64,000 bases of DNA. Origin: Streptomyces diastatochromogenes (GTDB lineage Bacteria; Actinomycetota; Actinomycetes; Streptomycetales; Streptomycetaceae). A program made the position numbers and the translations under genes. The stretch covers positions 806,001-870,000 of the forward strand of contig JAPTYK010000001.1 of assembly GCA_026913215.1 (NCBI GenBank), in the 5' to 3' direction. Below, piece by piece: positions 17,339 through 29,900 of this stretch. A model generated the notes under the pieces. That model was not told the origin of the DNA. It worked only from the letters and a program-made list of their open reading frames with translations, and searched no databases. Each line of letters opens with the position of its first letter. Position 1 is the stretch's first letter.

Positions 17339-20205
17339 GTGACAGAACTTGATGTCGTCTCCGCATGTGCCGCCAGCCCCGACTGCCGTCTGTGGGGTAA
17401 GGAACGCGGCTTGGAGCGTCCTTACCCGGTCATCTGCCATCTTCTGGATGCGGCGGCTGTGTTCGGCGTGCTGTGGGATGTGGTGCTGAGTTCCCAGATC
17501 CGGGCACGTATCGCGGATGCCGTGCAGCTGTCCGAGCCGGAGGCTCGGCAGGTCCTGTCGTTCTGGGCGGGCCTGCACGATCTCGGAAGATCACTCCGCC
17601 TTTTCAGGCTCAGGTGCCTGCGGCTTTCGCGGCCGTGCGGAAGGAGCCGGCGTACTTCGCCGTTCCGGGGGCCGAGCACGAGACCGCTTTCCGGCATGAG
17701 GTGGCGACGCACTGGGCGGTGACCTCGCTCCTGGACGAGATCGGTTACCCGGGTGACCTCAATCGGATGCGGCGAGCGGTGAGTCATCAGGTGGCCCAGT
17801 TGCTCGGTGGTCATCACGGCGTGTTCGGTAAGCCGTTGTTGAAGCGGAAGCTGAGTGCCGGGAGTGTCTATGCACCAGGTCTCGGCGAGCAAGGTTGGGC
17901 CGATCAGCGCCGTCAGCACTTCAGCGAGCTGCGGCGGGTGGTGGGGGCGGTGGCCTTGCCGAAAGGTGGGCTGCCGGCTGAACTCTCCGTTGTCGTTGCC
18001 GGTCTGATCGTGGTGGCGGACTGGCTGGCGAGCCAGGCCGACTGGATCAAGCCGCTTCTGCCCGCGGCAGGGTGGAAGGCGACGCCCCGGGCGCTGGACG
18101 AGCACTGGGCCAGGGCGTCTTATGCCGCTCCCGGCGTAGTGAGGGCCGCACAGCTGGGCCGGGCGGATTTCGCTCTCCAGCAGTTCGAGGGGATGTTCCC
18201 GTTCTCTCCCAATCCCTTGCAACGGGACTTGGTGGAGCACCTTCCCGGGCTGGCGGCAACGCGGGGTTCCGGTCTGCTGCTGGTCACTGCCCCCACCGGT
18301 GACGGAAAGACCGAGGCCGCGCTGTATGCGGCTGCGGTGCTCGGGCGGGTGGCGGGGGCGCGCGGGCTGTATTTCGCGTTGCCGACGATGGCGACGGCGG
18401 ACGGCATGTTCCCTCGGGTGGCCGCTTTTGCCGATCAGGCATTGTACGGGGAGCGTGCGCTGACGCTTTTGCACTCCATGGCCTGGCTCGGGCCCGCCAA
18501 CGACAGTTCTACCGGCACCGGTTCGGCGGCAGCGGGCGGGGGTGCGGTGGTTGCGGAGCAAAGCACGGCGACCACTGCCGGAACCTGGCTGCGGGGGCTG
18601 AATCGCGGCCTTCTCGCGCCGCTGGGAGCGGGGACGATCGATCAGGTGCTGGCCGGTGTGCTTCCCCTGCGGTACAACGTGCTGCGCCTGCTGGGTGTCT
18701 CGGACAAGGTCCTGGTGATCGACGAGGCCCATGCGTACGGACCGTGGATGCACAGCCTGATGACCCGGTTGCTCGAGTGGCTCGGGGCGTTCGGCGCTCC
18801 GGTGGTGCTGCTGTCGGCGACTCTGACGGGTTCCACGGCGGGTTCGCTGGTGAACGCCTACCGGCGGGGCGCCGGTTTCCTGGAGCCGGCGGAGGTGAGG
18901 CCGTGCTACCCGGGCTGGCTGTTCGCGGACGCGGCGAGCGGCCGGGTGTCCACGCCGCGCGCGACGCTGACTGAGCGGGCTCGGACCGTGGACGTCGAGG
19001 TCCGGGGTGTGAGTTGGGACAGCCTGGACGCTCCGGATTCGGCTGTCCGCAGGGGCGGGAGACGCGAACGGCTGCGGGCGCAGTTGCGGCAGGTGGCAGA
19101 CGAGGGTGGGACCGCTCTGGTGTGCTGTACGACTGTCACTGAAGCCCAGGCGACCTACCGGGACTTGTGTGCGGCGTTTCCCGAACTGAACCGGCGAGAG
19201 GGCGGGCTCCGGATTCTGCACTCGCGTTACCAGGCCCGGGAGCGCCGGCGGATCAGCAGGGATTGCGAGAAGGCGTACGGCAAGCCCGCCGCGGGCGAGG
19301 AGATCGGGGTGCGGGCGGGATCGATCCTGGTGGCGACCCAAGTAGTGGAGCAGTCACTGGATTTCGACTTCGATCTCGTCATCAGTGATCTCGCTCCGCT
19401 CGCCCAGCTGTTGCAGCGAGTGGGCCGGGGCCGGCGGCACCGGCGGGGGCCGGAGGGGCGGCCTTCCTGGGCGCAGGCGGAGGAGCGTCCCAAACTGGTG
19501 GTCCTGGAGCCGGTAGACGGTGAGGGCCGCACGAAGGTTCCGCCGGTCTGGGGCACGGTGTACGACCACGGGCTGCTTGTTCGCACCGCGGAGCTACTGC
19601 GCCGGGAGCAGGCGGGCGGGATCGAGGTTCCCGGCGATGTGCAGCGGCTGGTCGACGCCGTGTACGCGGCGGACTTCGTCGAAGGTCTGGATGCGGCGGT
19701 GAAGCAGGAGCTGGCGCGGATGGATCTGGAACGCGCGGCGAAGGAGACGGCCGAGTCGCACCTGGCTCGGATGGCGACGATCTGCGGGCCGCACGATGTC
19801 GAGGGAGACCTCGGCAGGCTCAGCGCACTCCAGGACGGTGTGACCGAGGAGCTGTTGACGACCCGGCTGGGAGCGGACACCGGACGTGTCCTGCTGCTGT
19901 ACACCCAGTCCGGTGGGGAGTTGACGCTCGACGAGGAAGGCACCATGAGTCTGTCCGCTCTGGCGCGTAGATCGACGCCCACGCGCGAGGAACTGGGCTT
20001 GATCATGTCCCGGGTCGCTCCTGTCCCCGGGTCGTGGCTGCCTGAGGGCGAAGGCATTCCTCATCCCGCCGGCTGGGAGAAGCAGGCGGTTCTTCGCGGG
20101 CTCGTTCTGGTGGCCGTGAACCGCGAACCGGACAGTACGAGCTGGCGCGGGCGTCACGGGAAGCGATCAATTTCTGTCTCATCAGTGGGCCTTGAGATCA
20201 ATTGA
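17339..20205 (+). CDS. cas3: Cas3 helicase-nuclease (type I-E), one frame break in the HD domain
   Basis: Cas3 is recruited by target-bound Cascade, unwinds DNA and cuts it. From GTG 17339 the HD nuclease domain is seen as YPVICHLLDAAAV and FWAGLHDLG; near 17583 one base is missing (GG-AAG), after which the protein continues as KITPPFQAQVPAAF. The HD domain goes on to QLLGGHHG. The helicase has Walker A TAPTGDGKTEAAL, DEAH (VLVIDEAHAYGPW), motif III LSATLTG, VATQVVEQSLDFDFDL and QRVGRGRRH, and a C-terminal accessory part. About 955 residues in all, normal for I-E. If the break is real the HD start is lost and Cas3 could not cut, which would leave a binding-only system; more likely it is a sequencing error. 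A 225-base gap separates it from cas8e. Confidence 0.93.
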
Positions 20206-20228
20206 AGCCAGCTACCGGCAAAGCATTT

Positions 20229-20247
20229 CCCCAGTGGCAGCAGGCTT
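20229..20247 (-). promoter_or_regulatory. Partial protospacer with AAG PAM between cas3 and cas8e
   Basis: On the minus strand this reads AAG-CCTGCTGCCACTGGGG. The 16 nt after AAG equal the first 16 nt of the spacer in the repeat-spacer-repeat at 20310-20401, except at position 6. AAG is the standard type I-E PAM and lies on the correct side. The site is 24 bases past the cas3 stop and about 185 bases before cas8e, where bound Cascade could block transcription of the downstream operon. Confidence 0.6.
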
Positions 20248-20309
20248 GGTGAGATTCATCCAGCAAGGCACGCATCACCCGACGGGCCGAAGGGTGGCGT
20301 CCCCTGTCG

Positions 20310-20401
20310 GGCAGTACGCCCGCTTGCGCGGGCACAGGGGTGGGTTGACCCGATTGCCCCAGTGGCGGCAGGCGAGTCACCTCCGTCTGCACGAAGACCC
20401 C
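20310..20401 (-). ncRNA. Candidate crRNA-like regulatory RNA (degenerate repeat-spacer-repeat)
   Basis: On the minus strand, antisense to the operon: first repeat 20401-20373 (ends GGAGGTGACTCG; 22 of 29 bases equal to the array repeat, with the 3' TCG kept), a 34-nt spacer (20372-20339, starting CCTGCCGCCACTGGGGC), then a second, weaker repeat 20338-20310 with the hairpin GCCCGCGCAAGCGGGC (19 of 29 equal to the canonical I-E repeat). Element sizes fit the 29/32 rule within 2 nt. Cas6e processing would yield a guide matching 20229-20247. Regulatory crRNA-like RNAs inside cas loci (CreA, CreR) have this form. Transcription is not shown. Confidence 0.6.
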
Positions 20402-20430
20402 CGTCGCATTGTGACTCCTGAGAGGCATTG

Positions 20431-22063
20431 ATGCCCGCACGTTCGCACAGCACAGCAGAAGCGCCGCTCTTCCCGGTCATCTGGGCGCCGCACGCGCACA
20501 GCAGTACCTCCGAACCTCTCCCCCGGATGCTGGGCTTTCGTGAGCTACTGCTGCGCAGCCACGACATCACGGGGCTCGCGGTCGCCGAACCGCCCGCGCA
20601 CTCGGCTCTGCTGCGCATCCTGTACGCCCTGACCGCTCGGGTCACCCGGCTCGACGAAAGCGGTCCCGGTGACTGGGGCGAGCGCCGCATGGACGTAGTC
20701 GAGGCGGGACGGCTTCCCGCCGAGGCGATCGAGGAGTACTTCGCCGCCTGGGGGCACCGCTTCTTCGTCTTCGACGGTGAAGGGGGACGGCCCTGGATGC
20801 AGGACCCGCGCCTGGCGGAGCAGTGCGACGCCGACAACACCGCGGGCGTGAACAAGCTGATCGTGACCCGGCCCGCGGGCAACAACCACTCCTGGTTCAC
20901 CCACGTCAGCCCCCTGTCCCCCACTCTCCCGACGGTGTCCGAGGCCATTCTCAACCTGCTGGTCTGGCACTTCTACGGTCCCTCCGGCAGATGCTCGGCC
21001 CGTGACGTGGGGTGTGAAGAGTGCCAGTGCCACCGCCGGTCCGCTGAGGACCGCACTGTCGTACCATCCTGAGGGCGAAACTCTCTTCCAGACCCTGCTG
21101 GCAGGGCTCACCCCGCCGGAGGCCACGGTCCGCCGTGATGTCGATCTGTGTCCGTGGGAGTGGGAGGAACTGCCCGATCCCGAGAGCCCGCCCACTGACA
21201 GAACCGGCCCGCTGGCACTGCTCACCGCCTGCTCCTCACATGCCCTGCTGCTCGTGGCGGACGAGGAACGACCGGATACGGTGGCGGACGCGTTCATCAC
21301 GTGGGCATACCGCGGCGAGCGCATCCCCCGGGACGACGCCTATCTGATCTGGCAGATCAGCCAGCAGGGCAACCGCTACCCGCGGCCCGCGGACTCACGT
21401 CGGGGGCTGTGGCGTGATGTGGACGCCCTGCTGCTGTACGAGGCGGGCGGGCCGGCGCAGCCACGGCGGCCGAAGGTGTTCGACACCGCCTTCGAGGTCG
21501 CCGAGATCCTGCGGGTAAGAGCGCTGGGATTCGAACAGGAGGGCCAGGCCAAGGACCGGCAGTTCGTCGAGGGGTCCACCCCTCCCCTGCTGGGCTTCGT
21601 GGAGGAAGACGCCCCGCGCACCGAAGCCGCGGTGGGCCGACTGCGCCGACTCGGTGAGCTGTATGGCCACAGGCTGGAGCGCGCGGTGCGCAAAGCCTGG
21701 TCCCTCTACGTCGACGACCCCAAGGCCGAGCACTCCACCTGGTCCGCCGAGGCCGGCGCCCGCTACTGGCCGCAGGCGGAGACGGAATTCTGGTCGCGCT
21801 ACCGCCGGCTCGACCGCTCCTCGGCCTCGCTCGAAGCGGGCCTGGACCGAAAAGCGACGCGCAAGGCATTCCTCGCCCTGGCAGAACGCAGCTACGACAC
21901 GGTCACCGCACCCCTCGCGTCCCATGCGCGCGGTGCCAGAGCTGTGGCCGAGGCCCGTATCGAGCTGTACGGGGGTCGGCGCACCACTAAGGGCGCAGGA
22001 AGCGGCATCGCGGCCGGTTCCGGCCTCGAGCCCACCGGATCGGATCAGGGAGTGTCCGTATGA
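20431..22063 (+). CDS. cas8e: Cas8e (CasA, Cse1), Cascade large subunit, one frame break
   Basis: The large subunit of Cascade reads the PAM and starts R-loop formation. ATG 20431 opens MPARSHSTAEAPLFPVIWAP, then LGFRELLLRSHDITGLAVAE, FFVFDGEGGRPWMQDPRL and LNLLVWHFYGPSGRCSARDV, all usual for Cse1. Within the G run near 21008 the frame changes by one base; the protein goes on GVKSASATAGPLRTALSYHP, then LFQTLLAG, the PEATVRRDVDLCPWE region and a C-terminal helical bundle. The total of about 540 residues is normal. The stop overlaps cse2 (ATGA). The frame change may be a sequencing error; if real, only the N-terminal third is made and Cascade would lack PAM recognition. Confidence 0.9.
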
Positions 22064-22859
22064 CCACCCAGCCACCACGAGCGGCTGTCGACCTTCGCCG
22101 AGAGCACCTGCACAAGTACGTCGCCTGGATCACGGACGCGTGCCGTGAGCCTGGTACCCGCAGCGCGCTGCGCGCGGGTTTGGGCCGGGACCTGGACCGT
22201 GTGCGTCCGATGCACCGGATCGTGGCTTCCTGGCTTCCCCGCCACCGCCCTGTGCCCGAGACGGAAGAGCGCGCCTTCTACCTGATCGCGTCGATGATCG
22301 CCGACCGACCGCGGCACACGTTCACGGCCGAGGACGAACCCGCCGAGGCCGCCGAGGAAGCCGCCCCTACGCCCCCTGCGGCAGATGGCCCCGGCTCGGC
22401 CCCGGCGCGAGAGGACGAGGACACATGGTCCGAGCGCTGGGGCCGGAGTCTGGGCCACTGTCTCGCGCAGGCTGTCGTCGAGGGCCCCGGGCGTGAACGC
22501 GAGATGCGCATCTCCAACGCCGAGGCCCGGCTGCACCTGCTGACCCGGCAGAGTGCCGCCGGGCTGCACCGCCACCTGCCGGCCACCGTGCGCTACCTGC
22601 AGCAGACCGGCATCGATATCGACTGGGTCCGGCTGATGGAAGACCTGATCGCCTGGCCGGCCCGTTCAGGGCGCATCAGTCGCCGCTGGCTCCAGGACTA
22701 CTACCGGGAGACCACCCGGTCCCGCAATGACAAAGCGACCAGGAAGACCAGGGAGACCTCCTGCACCCCGGCCCGGACAGCGCACCGTAACCGTCTCTCG
22801 CCCAGCTGTTTTACGGCCCGCCCTCCGTTGCACGCCACCACGACCGAAAGTGACCAGCC

Positions 22860-22863
<4 letters not shown>
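22060..22863 (+). CDS. cse2: Cse2 (CasB, Cas11e), Cascade small subunit
   Basis: The small Cascade subunit, present twice per complex, stabilises the displaced strand. It is 267 residues with an intact frame. The helical core is recognisable in LHKYVAWITDACREPGTRSA and RPMHRIVASWLPRH, in ERAFYLIASMIADRP and, after the linker, in RISNAEARLHLLTRQSAAGL, LPATVRYLQQTG and IDIDWVRLMEDLIAWP. A Glu/Ala/Pro-rich insert (about residues 90-122) makes it longer than the E. coli protein (160 residues), as is common in actinobacteria. The C-terminal 35 residues are low complexity. Start and stop overlap the neighbours by ATGA. Confidence 0.92.
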
Positions 22864-24904
<2,041 letters not shown>

Positions 24905-24908
<4 letters not shown>

Positions 24909-25581
24909 CCGTCTGGCTCACCCGTATCGCCCCCGACCCGCGCTCGGCCCAGGCCCGCAACGACACCGCCGGCACCCGCATGAGCCTCGCCCTCCACCAG
25001 CGCCTCATGGCCCTCTTCCCCCCGGACGCCGGGCCGGACCCGCGAGCCCGGTTCAACGTGCTCTTCCGCGCCGAGGACACCCCCCACGGCCTGCACCTAC
25101 TGATGCAAAGCACCCACCAGCCCGACCTGGCCCGGCTCCCCGAGAACTACGGGACCTCCCTCTCCCGCCCCCTCGACGCCCTCCTCAATGCCCTGCGCCC
25201 CGGTCTCACCGTCCGTTACCGCTGCATCGCCAACGCCGTCCGCCGCCCCGGACACACCACCCGCGCCCACTACAACCTCCCGCCGTCGTCCCCCTCCACG
25301 GCGCAGCGGCCGACACCTGGTGGGAAGGACAGGCACAAGCCGCCGGACTCACCCCCCACACCATCGAATCCACCTCCCTCGACGCCGCAGGCGGGCGCCA
25401 CGGCAAGCGCGGCACAACCACCACCCACGTCCTCGTCCGCCACGCCCGCACCCGCTTCGACGGCACCGCCACCATCGAAAACCCCGAACTGCTCCGCACG
25501 AAAATCACCGAAGGCATCGGACGCGGAAAAGCCTACGGATGCGGCCTGCTCACCATCGCCCCCGCCCGAGGGCCCCAGTGA
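24905..25581 (+). CDS. cas6e: Cas6e (CasE, Cse3), guide-processing endoribonuclease; one frame break
   Basis: Cas6e cuts the precursor RNA within each repeat and stays bound to the 3' hairpin. From GTG 24905: MTVWLTRIAPDPRSAQARND, then LALHQRLMALFP, whose His (residue 31) corresponds to catalytic His20 of E. coli CasE. The frame changes by a missing base near 25284; the corrected continuation is VVPLHGAAADTWWEGQAQAA, then THVLVRHARTRFDGTATIEN and GIGRGKAYGCGLLTIAP, the Gly-rich RNA-binding loop near the C-terminus, with TGA at 25579. About 225 residues. The operator-like repeat stem CCGCGCAGGCGG of this locus would be its substrate. Confidence 0.92.
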
Positions 25582-26581
25582 CCAATTCCAACCCCGCACC
25601 GAACGCCGCCCGTTCCCACGGGCGGCGTCGCCTTGCCTCACCCACAGTCGCCATGCTCCCGCGCGTCGCGGACTCCCTCTCCTTCCTCTACCTGGACATC
25701 GTCCGCATCCACCAGGACGACACCGGGGTGTGCGCCGAAGTCACCAGCGAACGACGCGGCACCGAAACCGTCTACCTCCCCACCGCAGCCCTCTCCTGCG
25801 TCCTCCTGGGCCCCGGCACCTCCATCACCGCCCGCGCACTGGCCACCTTCGCCCGCCACGGAACCACAGTCCTGATCACCGGCACCGGCGGCGTCCGCTG
25901 CTACGCCGCCACCCTGCTCGACTCCCTCACAACCACCTGGCTGGAACACCAGACACGGGCCTGGGCCGACGACACCCGACGACTCGCCGTCGCCACCGCC
26001 ATGTACGAAAAACGCTTCGGCCCCGGCACCGTCCCCGCCGGCGCCAACTTCGACCAACTCCGCGGCTTCGAGGGACAACGCGTCAAAGCCCTCTACCAAC
26101 TCCTCGCCCGCCAATACAAGATCGGCCGCTTCCGCCGCGCCTACGACCCGGACTCCTGGGACACCCAGGACCCCGTCAACCTCGCCCTGTCCTCCGCCAA
26201 CACCTGCCTGTACGGCATCGTCCACGCCGCGATCCTCGCCCTCGGCTGCTCCCCCGCCCTGGGCTTCGTCCACAACGGCAACCAGCAAGCCTTCGTCTAC
26301 GACATCGCCGACCTCTACAAAGCCGACCTCACCATCCCGCTCGCCTTCTCCCTCCACAATTCGCCCGACCCCGAAGCCACAGCCCGCCGCTCCTTCCGCG
26401 ACGGCCTGCGACTGTTCAAACTGCTCCCCCGCATCGTCACCGACATCCAAACCCTCCTCGCCCCGGTCACCCCGCCAACATCCCTGACCCCGAAGAGCAA
26501 CTCGTAGACCTCTGGGACCCCATCACCGGAACCGTCCCCGGCGGCACCAACCACACCCCGGCCCCTGACCACACCCCGTGA
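25578..26581 (+). CDS. cas1e: Cas1e integrase; frame break near the C-terminus
   Basis: Cas1 inserts new spacers at the leader end. GTG 25578 overlaps the cas6e stop. The active-site residues are present: the Glu in LRGFEGQRV, the His in LGFVHNG and the Asp in FVYDIADLYK (E. coli Glu141, His208, Asp221). The core also has SFLYLDIVRIHQDDTGVCAE, FARHGTTVLITGTGG and SSANTCLYGIVHAAILALGC. Near 26465 one base is missing; the corrected tail is HPANIPDPEEQLVDLWDPIT then GTVPGG, with a stop at 26581. Read uncorrected, the protein ends at 26507 with only the disordered tail changed, so activity would probably survive. Confidence 0.94.
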
Positions 26582-26594
26582 GAACCCCACCACC

Positions 26595-26906
26595 ATGCCC
26601 TCGATGATCGTCATCTCCGCCACAGCCGTACCCGCCCACCTCCGCGGCGCCCTCACCCGCTGGCTTCTCGAAGTCACACCCGAGCTGTACATCGGCACCG
26701 TCTCCGCCCGCGTCCGCGACGAACTCTGGACCTCCGTCACCGCCTGCACCGCCGACGGCGCTGCTGTCCTCGCCTATCCCGCCGCCAACGAGCAAGGTTT
26801 CACCCTCCGTACCGCTGGCAGCCGACGGCGCTCACCCATCGACTTCGACGGGCTCACACTGATGGCCTTCGAGAAGAAGAGTCAAGGAATGGAAAAGCCC
26901 TTTTAG
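26595..26906 (+). CDS. cas2e: Cas2e, spacer acquisition subunit
   Basis: Cas2 dimerises between two Cas1 dimers in the acquisition complex. The 103-residue product has the I-E type sequence MIVISATAVPAHLRGALTRW, LLEVTPELYIGTVSARVRD, ELWTSVTACTADGAAVLAYP and a final DFDGLTLMAFEKK. The frame is intact and the length normal. Its last eight codons and the TAG (26904-26906) lie inside the leader box of array 2, so gene end and leader cannot vary independently. Start at ATG 26595; an in-frame ATG at 26604 is also possible. Confidence 0.93.
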   Translation: MPSMIVISATAVPAHLRGALTRWLLEVTPELYIGTVSARVRDELWTSVTACTADGAAVLAYPAANEQGFTLRTAGSRRRSPIDFDGLTLMAFEKKSQGMEKPF

Positions 26907-26924
26907 AATGGCAGGTCAGGAAGG
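26881..26924 (+). promoter_or_regulatory. Leader box of array 2
   Basis: GTCAAGGAATGG...TAGAATGGCAGGTCAGGAAGG abuts the first repeat at 26925 and is the plus-strand counterpart of the box at 17115-17158. It overlaps the cas2e stop. Confidence 0.85.
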
Positions 26925-29900
26925 GTGCTCTCCGCGCAGGCGGAGGTGGGTCCTCGCCGACCCCACCCAACTCCGCGCCGCGATCGTGCTCTCCGCGCAG
27001 GCGGAGGTGGGTCGGAGAGGCAGTGACAGCACAGCCCGACCACCACGTGCTCTCCGCGCAGGCGGAGGTGGGTCGCTCAAGGACTTCGTCGAGCGCGAGG
27101 GCCACGCGTGCTCTCCGCGCAGGCGGAGGTGGGTCGTGCTCTGAGCTGGGGTGATGGGTGCGGTACCGGTGCTCTCCGCGCAGGCGGAGGTGGGTCGGTG
27201 AAGGGATGGATCGGAAGCCGCGGGCGCCCGTGCTCTCCGCGCAGGCGGAGGTGGGTCGTCCCTCCTCATCGAACAGGGACTTCCTTTGCCGTGCTCTCCG
27301 CGCAGGCGGAGGTGGGTCGCCCCTCCGCCGGTGCCTTCCGGTTCCGCTTCCGTGCTCTCCGCGCAGGCGGAGGTGGGTCGGCGATCCTGGCCCAGGCCGA
27401 TGCCGACCAGGCGTGCTCTCCGCGCAGGCGGAGGTGGGTCGGCGCCACACCGTGCCCCAGTCGTCCGTGACCCGTGCTCTCCGCGCAGGCGGAGGTGGGT
27501 CGGACCGGATCCGCGCGGCCCGCCGTCTGCGGGTGTGCTCTCCGCGCAGGCGGAGGTGGGTCGTCCTGGAGGAGCTCGCGGGTGGGTGGCGGCATGTGCT
27601 CTCCGCGCAGGCGGAGGTGGGTCGGGCGAAGAACCCCCGTGGATCTACACGTACCAGTGCTCTCCGCGCAGGCGGAGGTGGGTCGGGACCGTGGTCGCCC
27701 ACCAGGGCCACACCACCGTGCTCTCCGCGCAGGCGGAGGTGGGTCGGGAGTGTTCGCGTGAAGACGCTCGACACCATCGTGCTCTCCGCGCAGGCGGAGG
27801 TGGGTCGCGAGCGCCGGCGGACGCTGCTGAGGAGCGGCTGTGCTCTCCGCGCAGGCGGAGGTGGGTCCACGCGGGAAGGCCCGTGCGGGTGACGGTGACC
27901 GTGCTCTCCGCGCAGGCGGAGGTGGGTCGCCGGTGGCCTGCTGGCGGGCCAGGGTGTCGAGTGCTCTCCGCGCAGGCGGAGGTGGGTCCACGCGGGAAGG
28001 CCCGTGCGGGTGACGGTGACCGTGCTCTCCGCGCAGGCGGAGGTGGGTCGCCGGTGGCCTGCTGGCGGGCCAGGGTGTCGAAGTGCTCTCCGCGCAGGCG
28101 GAGGTGGGTCGGCGCAGCAGGGCGACCAGGAGGCACACCGGGAGTGCTCTCCGCGCAGGCGGAGGTGGGTCGCCGGTGGCCTGCTGGCGGGCCAGGGTGT
28201 CGAAGTGCTCTCCGCGGAGGTGGGTCGGCGCAGCAGGGCGACCAGGAGGCACACCGGGAGTGCTCTCCGCGCAGGCGGAGGTGGGTCGCTCGATACCCAG
28301 AAGCAGATCGACGCCGCCGAGTGCTCTCCGCGCAGGCGGAGGTGGGTCGCTCGATACCCAGAAGCAGATCGACGCCGCCGAGTGCTCTCCGCGCAGGCGG
28401 AGGTGGGTCGCTCCTGGAACCGCTTGGCGACCCACCCCGTGGAGTGCTCTCCGCGCAGGCGGAGGTGGGTCGCGGACCGGAGGAAGGCCCTCCGCGCCCA
28501 GCGCGTGCTCTCCGCGCAGGCAGAGGTGGGTCGGACCGACCGCCTGCGGCCCTGAGCGCGGGTGGGTGCTCTCCGCGCAGGCGGAGGTGGGTCGGCGACG
28601 ACGCAGTAGATGTCGATGCACACCGGGTGCTCTCCGCGCAGGCGGAGGTGGGTCGGATCGGCGGCGTGTCCTACCTGCACACCCTGGGTGCTCTCCGCGC
28701 AGGCGGAGGTGGGTCGATGTGGCGCACCTGGGTCACGGAGAACCCGGAGTGCTCTCCGCGCAGGCGGAGGTGGGTCGGCATCGCCGATCGCGCGGATCAC
28801 GTTCGCCGAGTGCTCTCCGCGCAGGCGGAGGTGGGTCGGGAGGGGAGGCTCCTCAGCCACCCCTCTGTATGTGCTCTCCGCGCAGGCGGAGGTGGGTCGT
28901 AGGCGCCGGTGATCCTCCGGGAGCACCGAGGTGCTCTCCGCGCAGGCGAAGGTGGGTCTACGCGTGGCCCAGGTGGTCGCGGGCGCCGGCCGTGCTCTCC
29001 GCGCAGGCGGAGGTGGGTCGTCCTGACCGGCCTTCGCCGCGTCCGCGAGCCAGTGCTCTCCGCGCAGGCGGAGGTGGGTCGGCCCGCGTGCACGCGCCGG
29101 AGGAGACCCTACGGTGCTCTCCGCGCAGGCGGAGGTGGGTCGTCACACCAGCCCCACAGGGGATTTCTGCACTTGTGCTCTCCGCGCAGGCGGAGGTGGG
29201 TCGCGCTCCAGGCTCCAGAGGGCGAGTCCGATGGTGTGCTCTCCGCGCAGGCGGAGGTGGGTCGCTCATGAGCGAGGTAATCGCGGATAGCCTCAAGTGC
29301 TCTCCGCGCAGGCGGAGGTGGGTCTACTCCCCTGGTCAGTCGGCCGCGGGCCTGCCCGTGCTCTCCGCGCAGGCGGAGGTGGGTCGGTGCTGCAGGAGGA
29401 GTCCGGGCGCCTCCACGAGTGCTCTCCGCGCAGGCGGAGGTGGGTCGGTGCCGGGCCGTTCCACCGACCAGCCGTTGTGGTGCTCTCCGCGCAGGCGGAG
29501 GTGGGTCGATCGACCCGTGGGGCCCCCAGGGCAACATGATGTGCTCTCCGCGCAGGCGGAGGTGGGTCGCCCTGTGCGAGTGGGTGGGTCGGGCTGTGGG
29601 GTGCTCTCCGCGCAGGCGGAGGTGGGTCGGACGGAGGTAAGGAGACCTTCGCGGTCTTCGAGTGCTCTCCGCGCAGGCGGAGGTGGGTCGGCGCGCTGAA
29701 TGGCCGGTGTGGTGCCGTCGAGGTGCTCTTCGCGCAGGCGGAGGTGGGTCGCGCCGGGGCATCAGCGTCTGGGACGGCGAGCAGTGCTCTCCGCGCAGGC
29801 GGAGGTGGGTCGGTGTCGGGAACACCGTGGCCACGGTCCTGAGCGTGCTCTCCGCGCAGGCGGAGGTGGGTCGACCATCAAGGTCGATGCCCTCGGTGCG

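Noticed and set aside
17339..20205. Reading the cas3 break as proof of a natural nuclease-dead system
   Set aside because: The break is a single missing base, and similar breaks occur throughout unrelated housekeeping genes in the window, so error is the simpler explanation.
20192..20431. 79-codon open frame between cas3 and cas8e ending in the overlap TGATG
   Set aside because: It runs through the degenerate repeats, has a GTG/ATG start without a ribosome binding site and no family-like composition. The crRNA-like reading explains the conserved parts better, though coupling to cas8e cannot be fully excluded.
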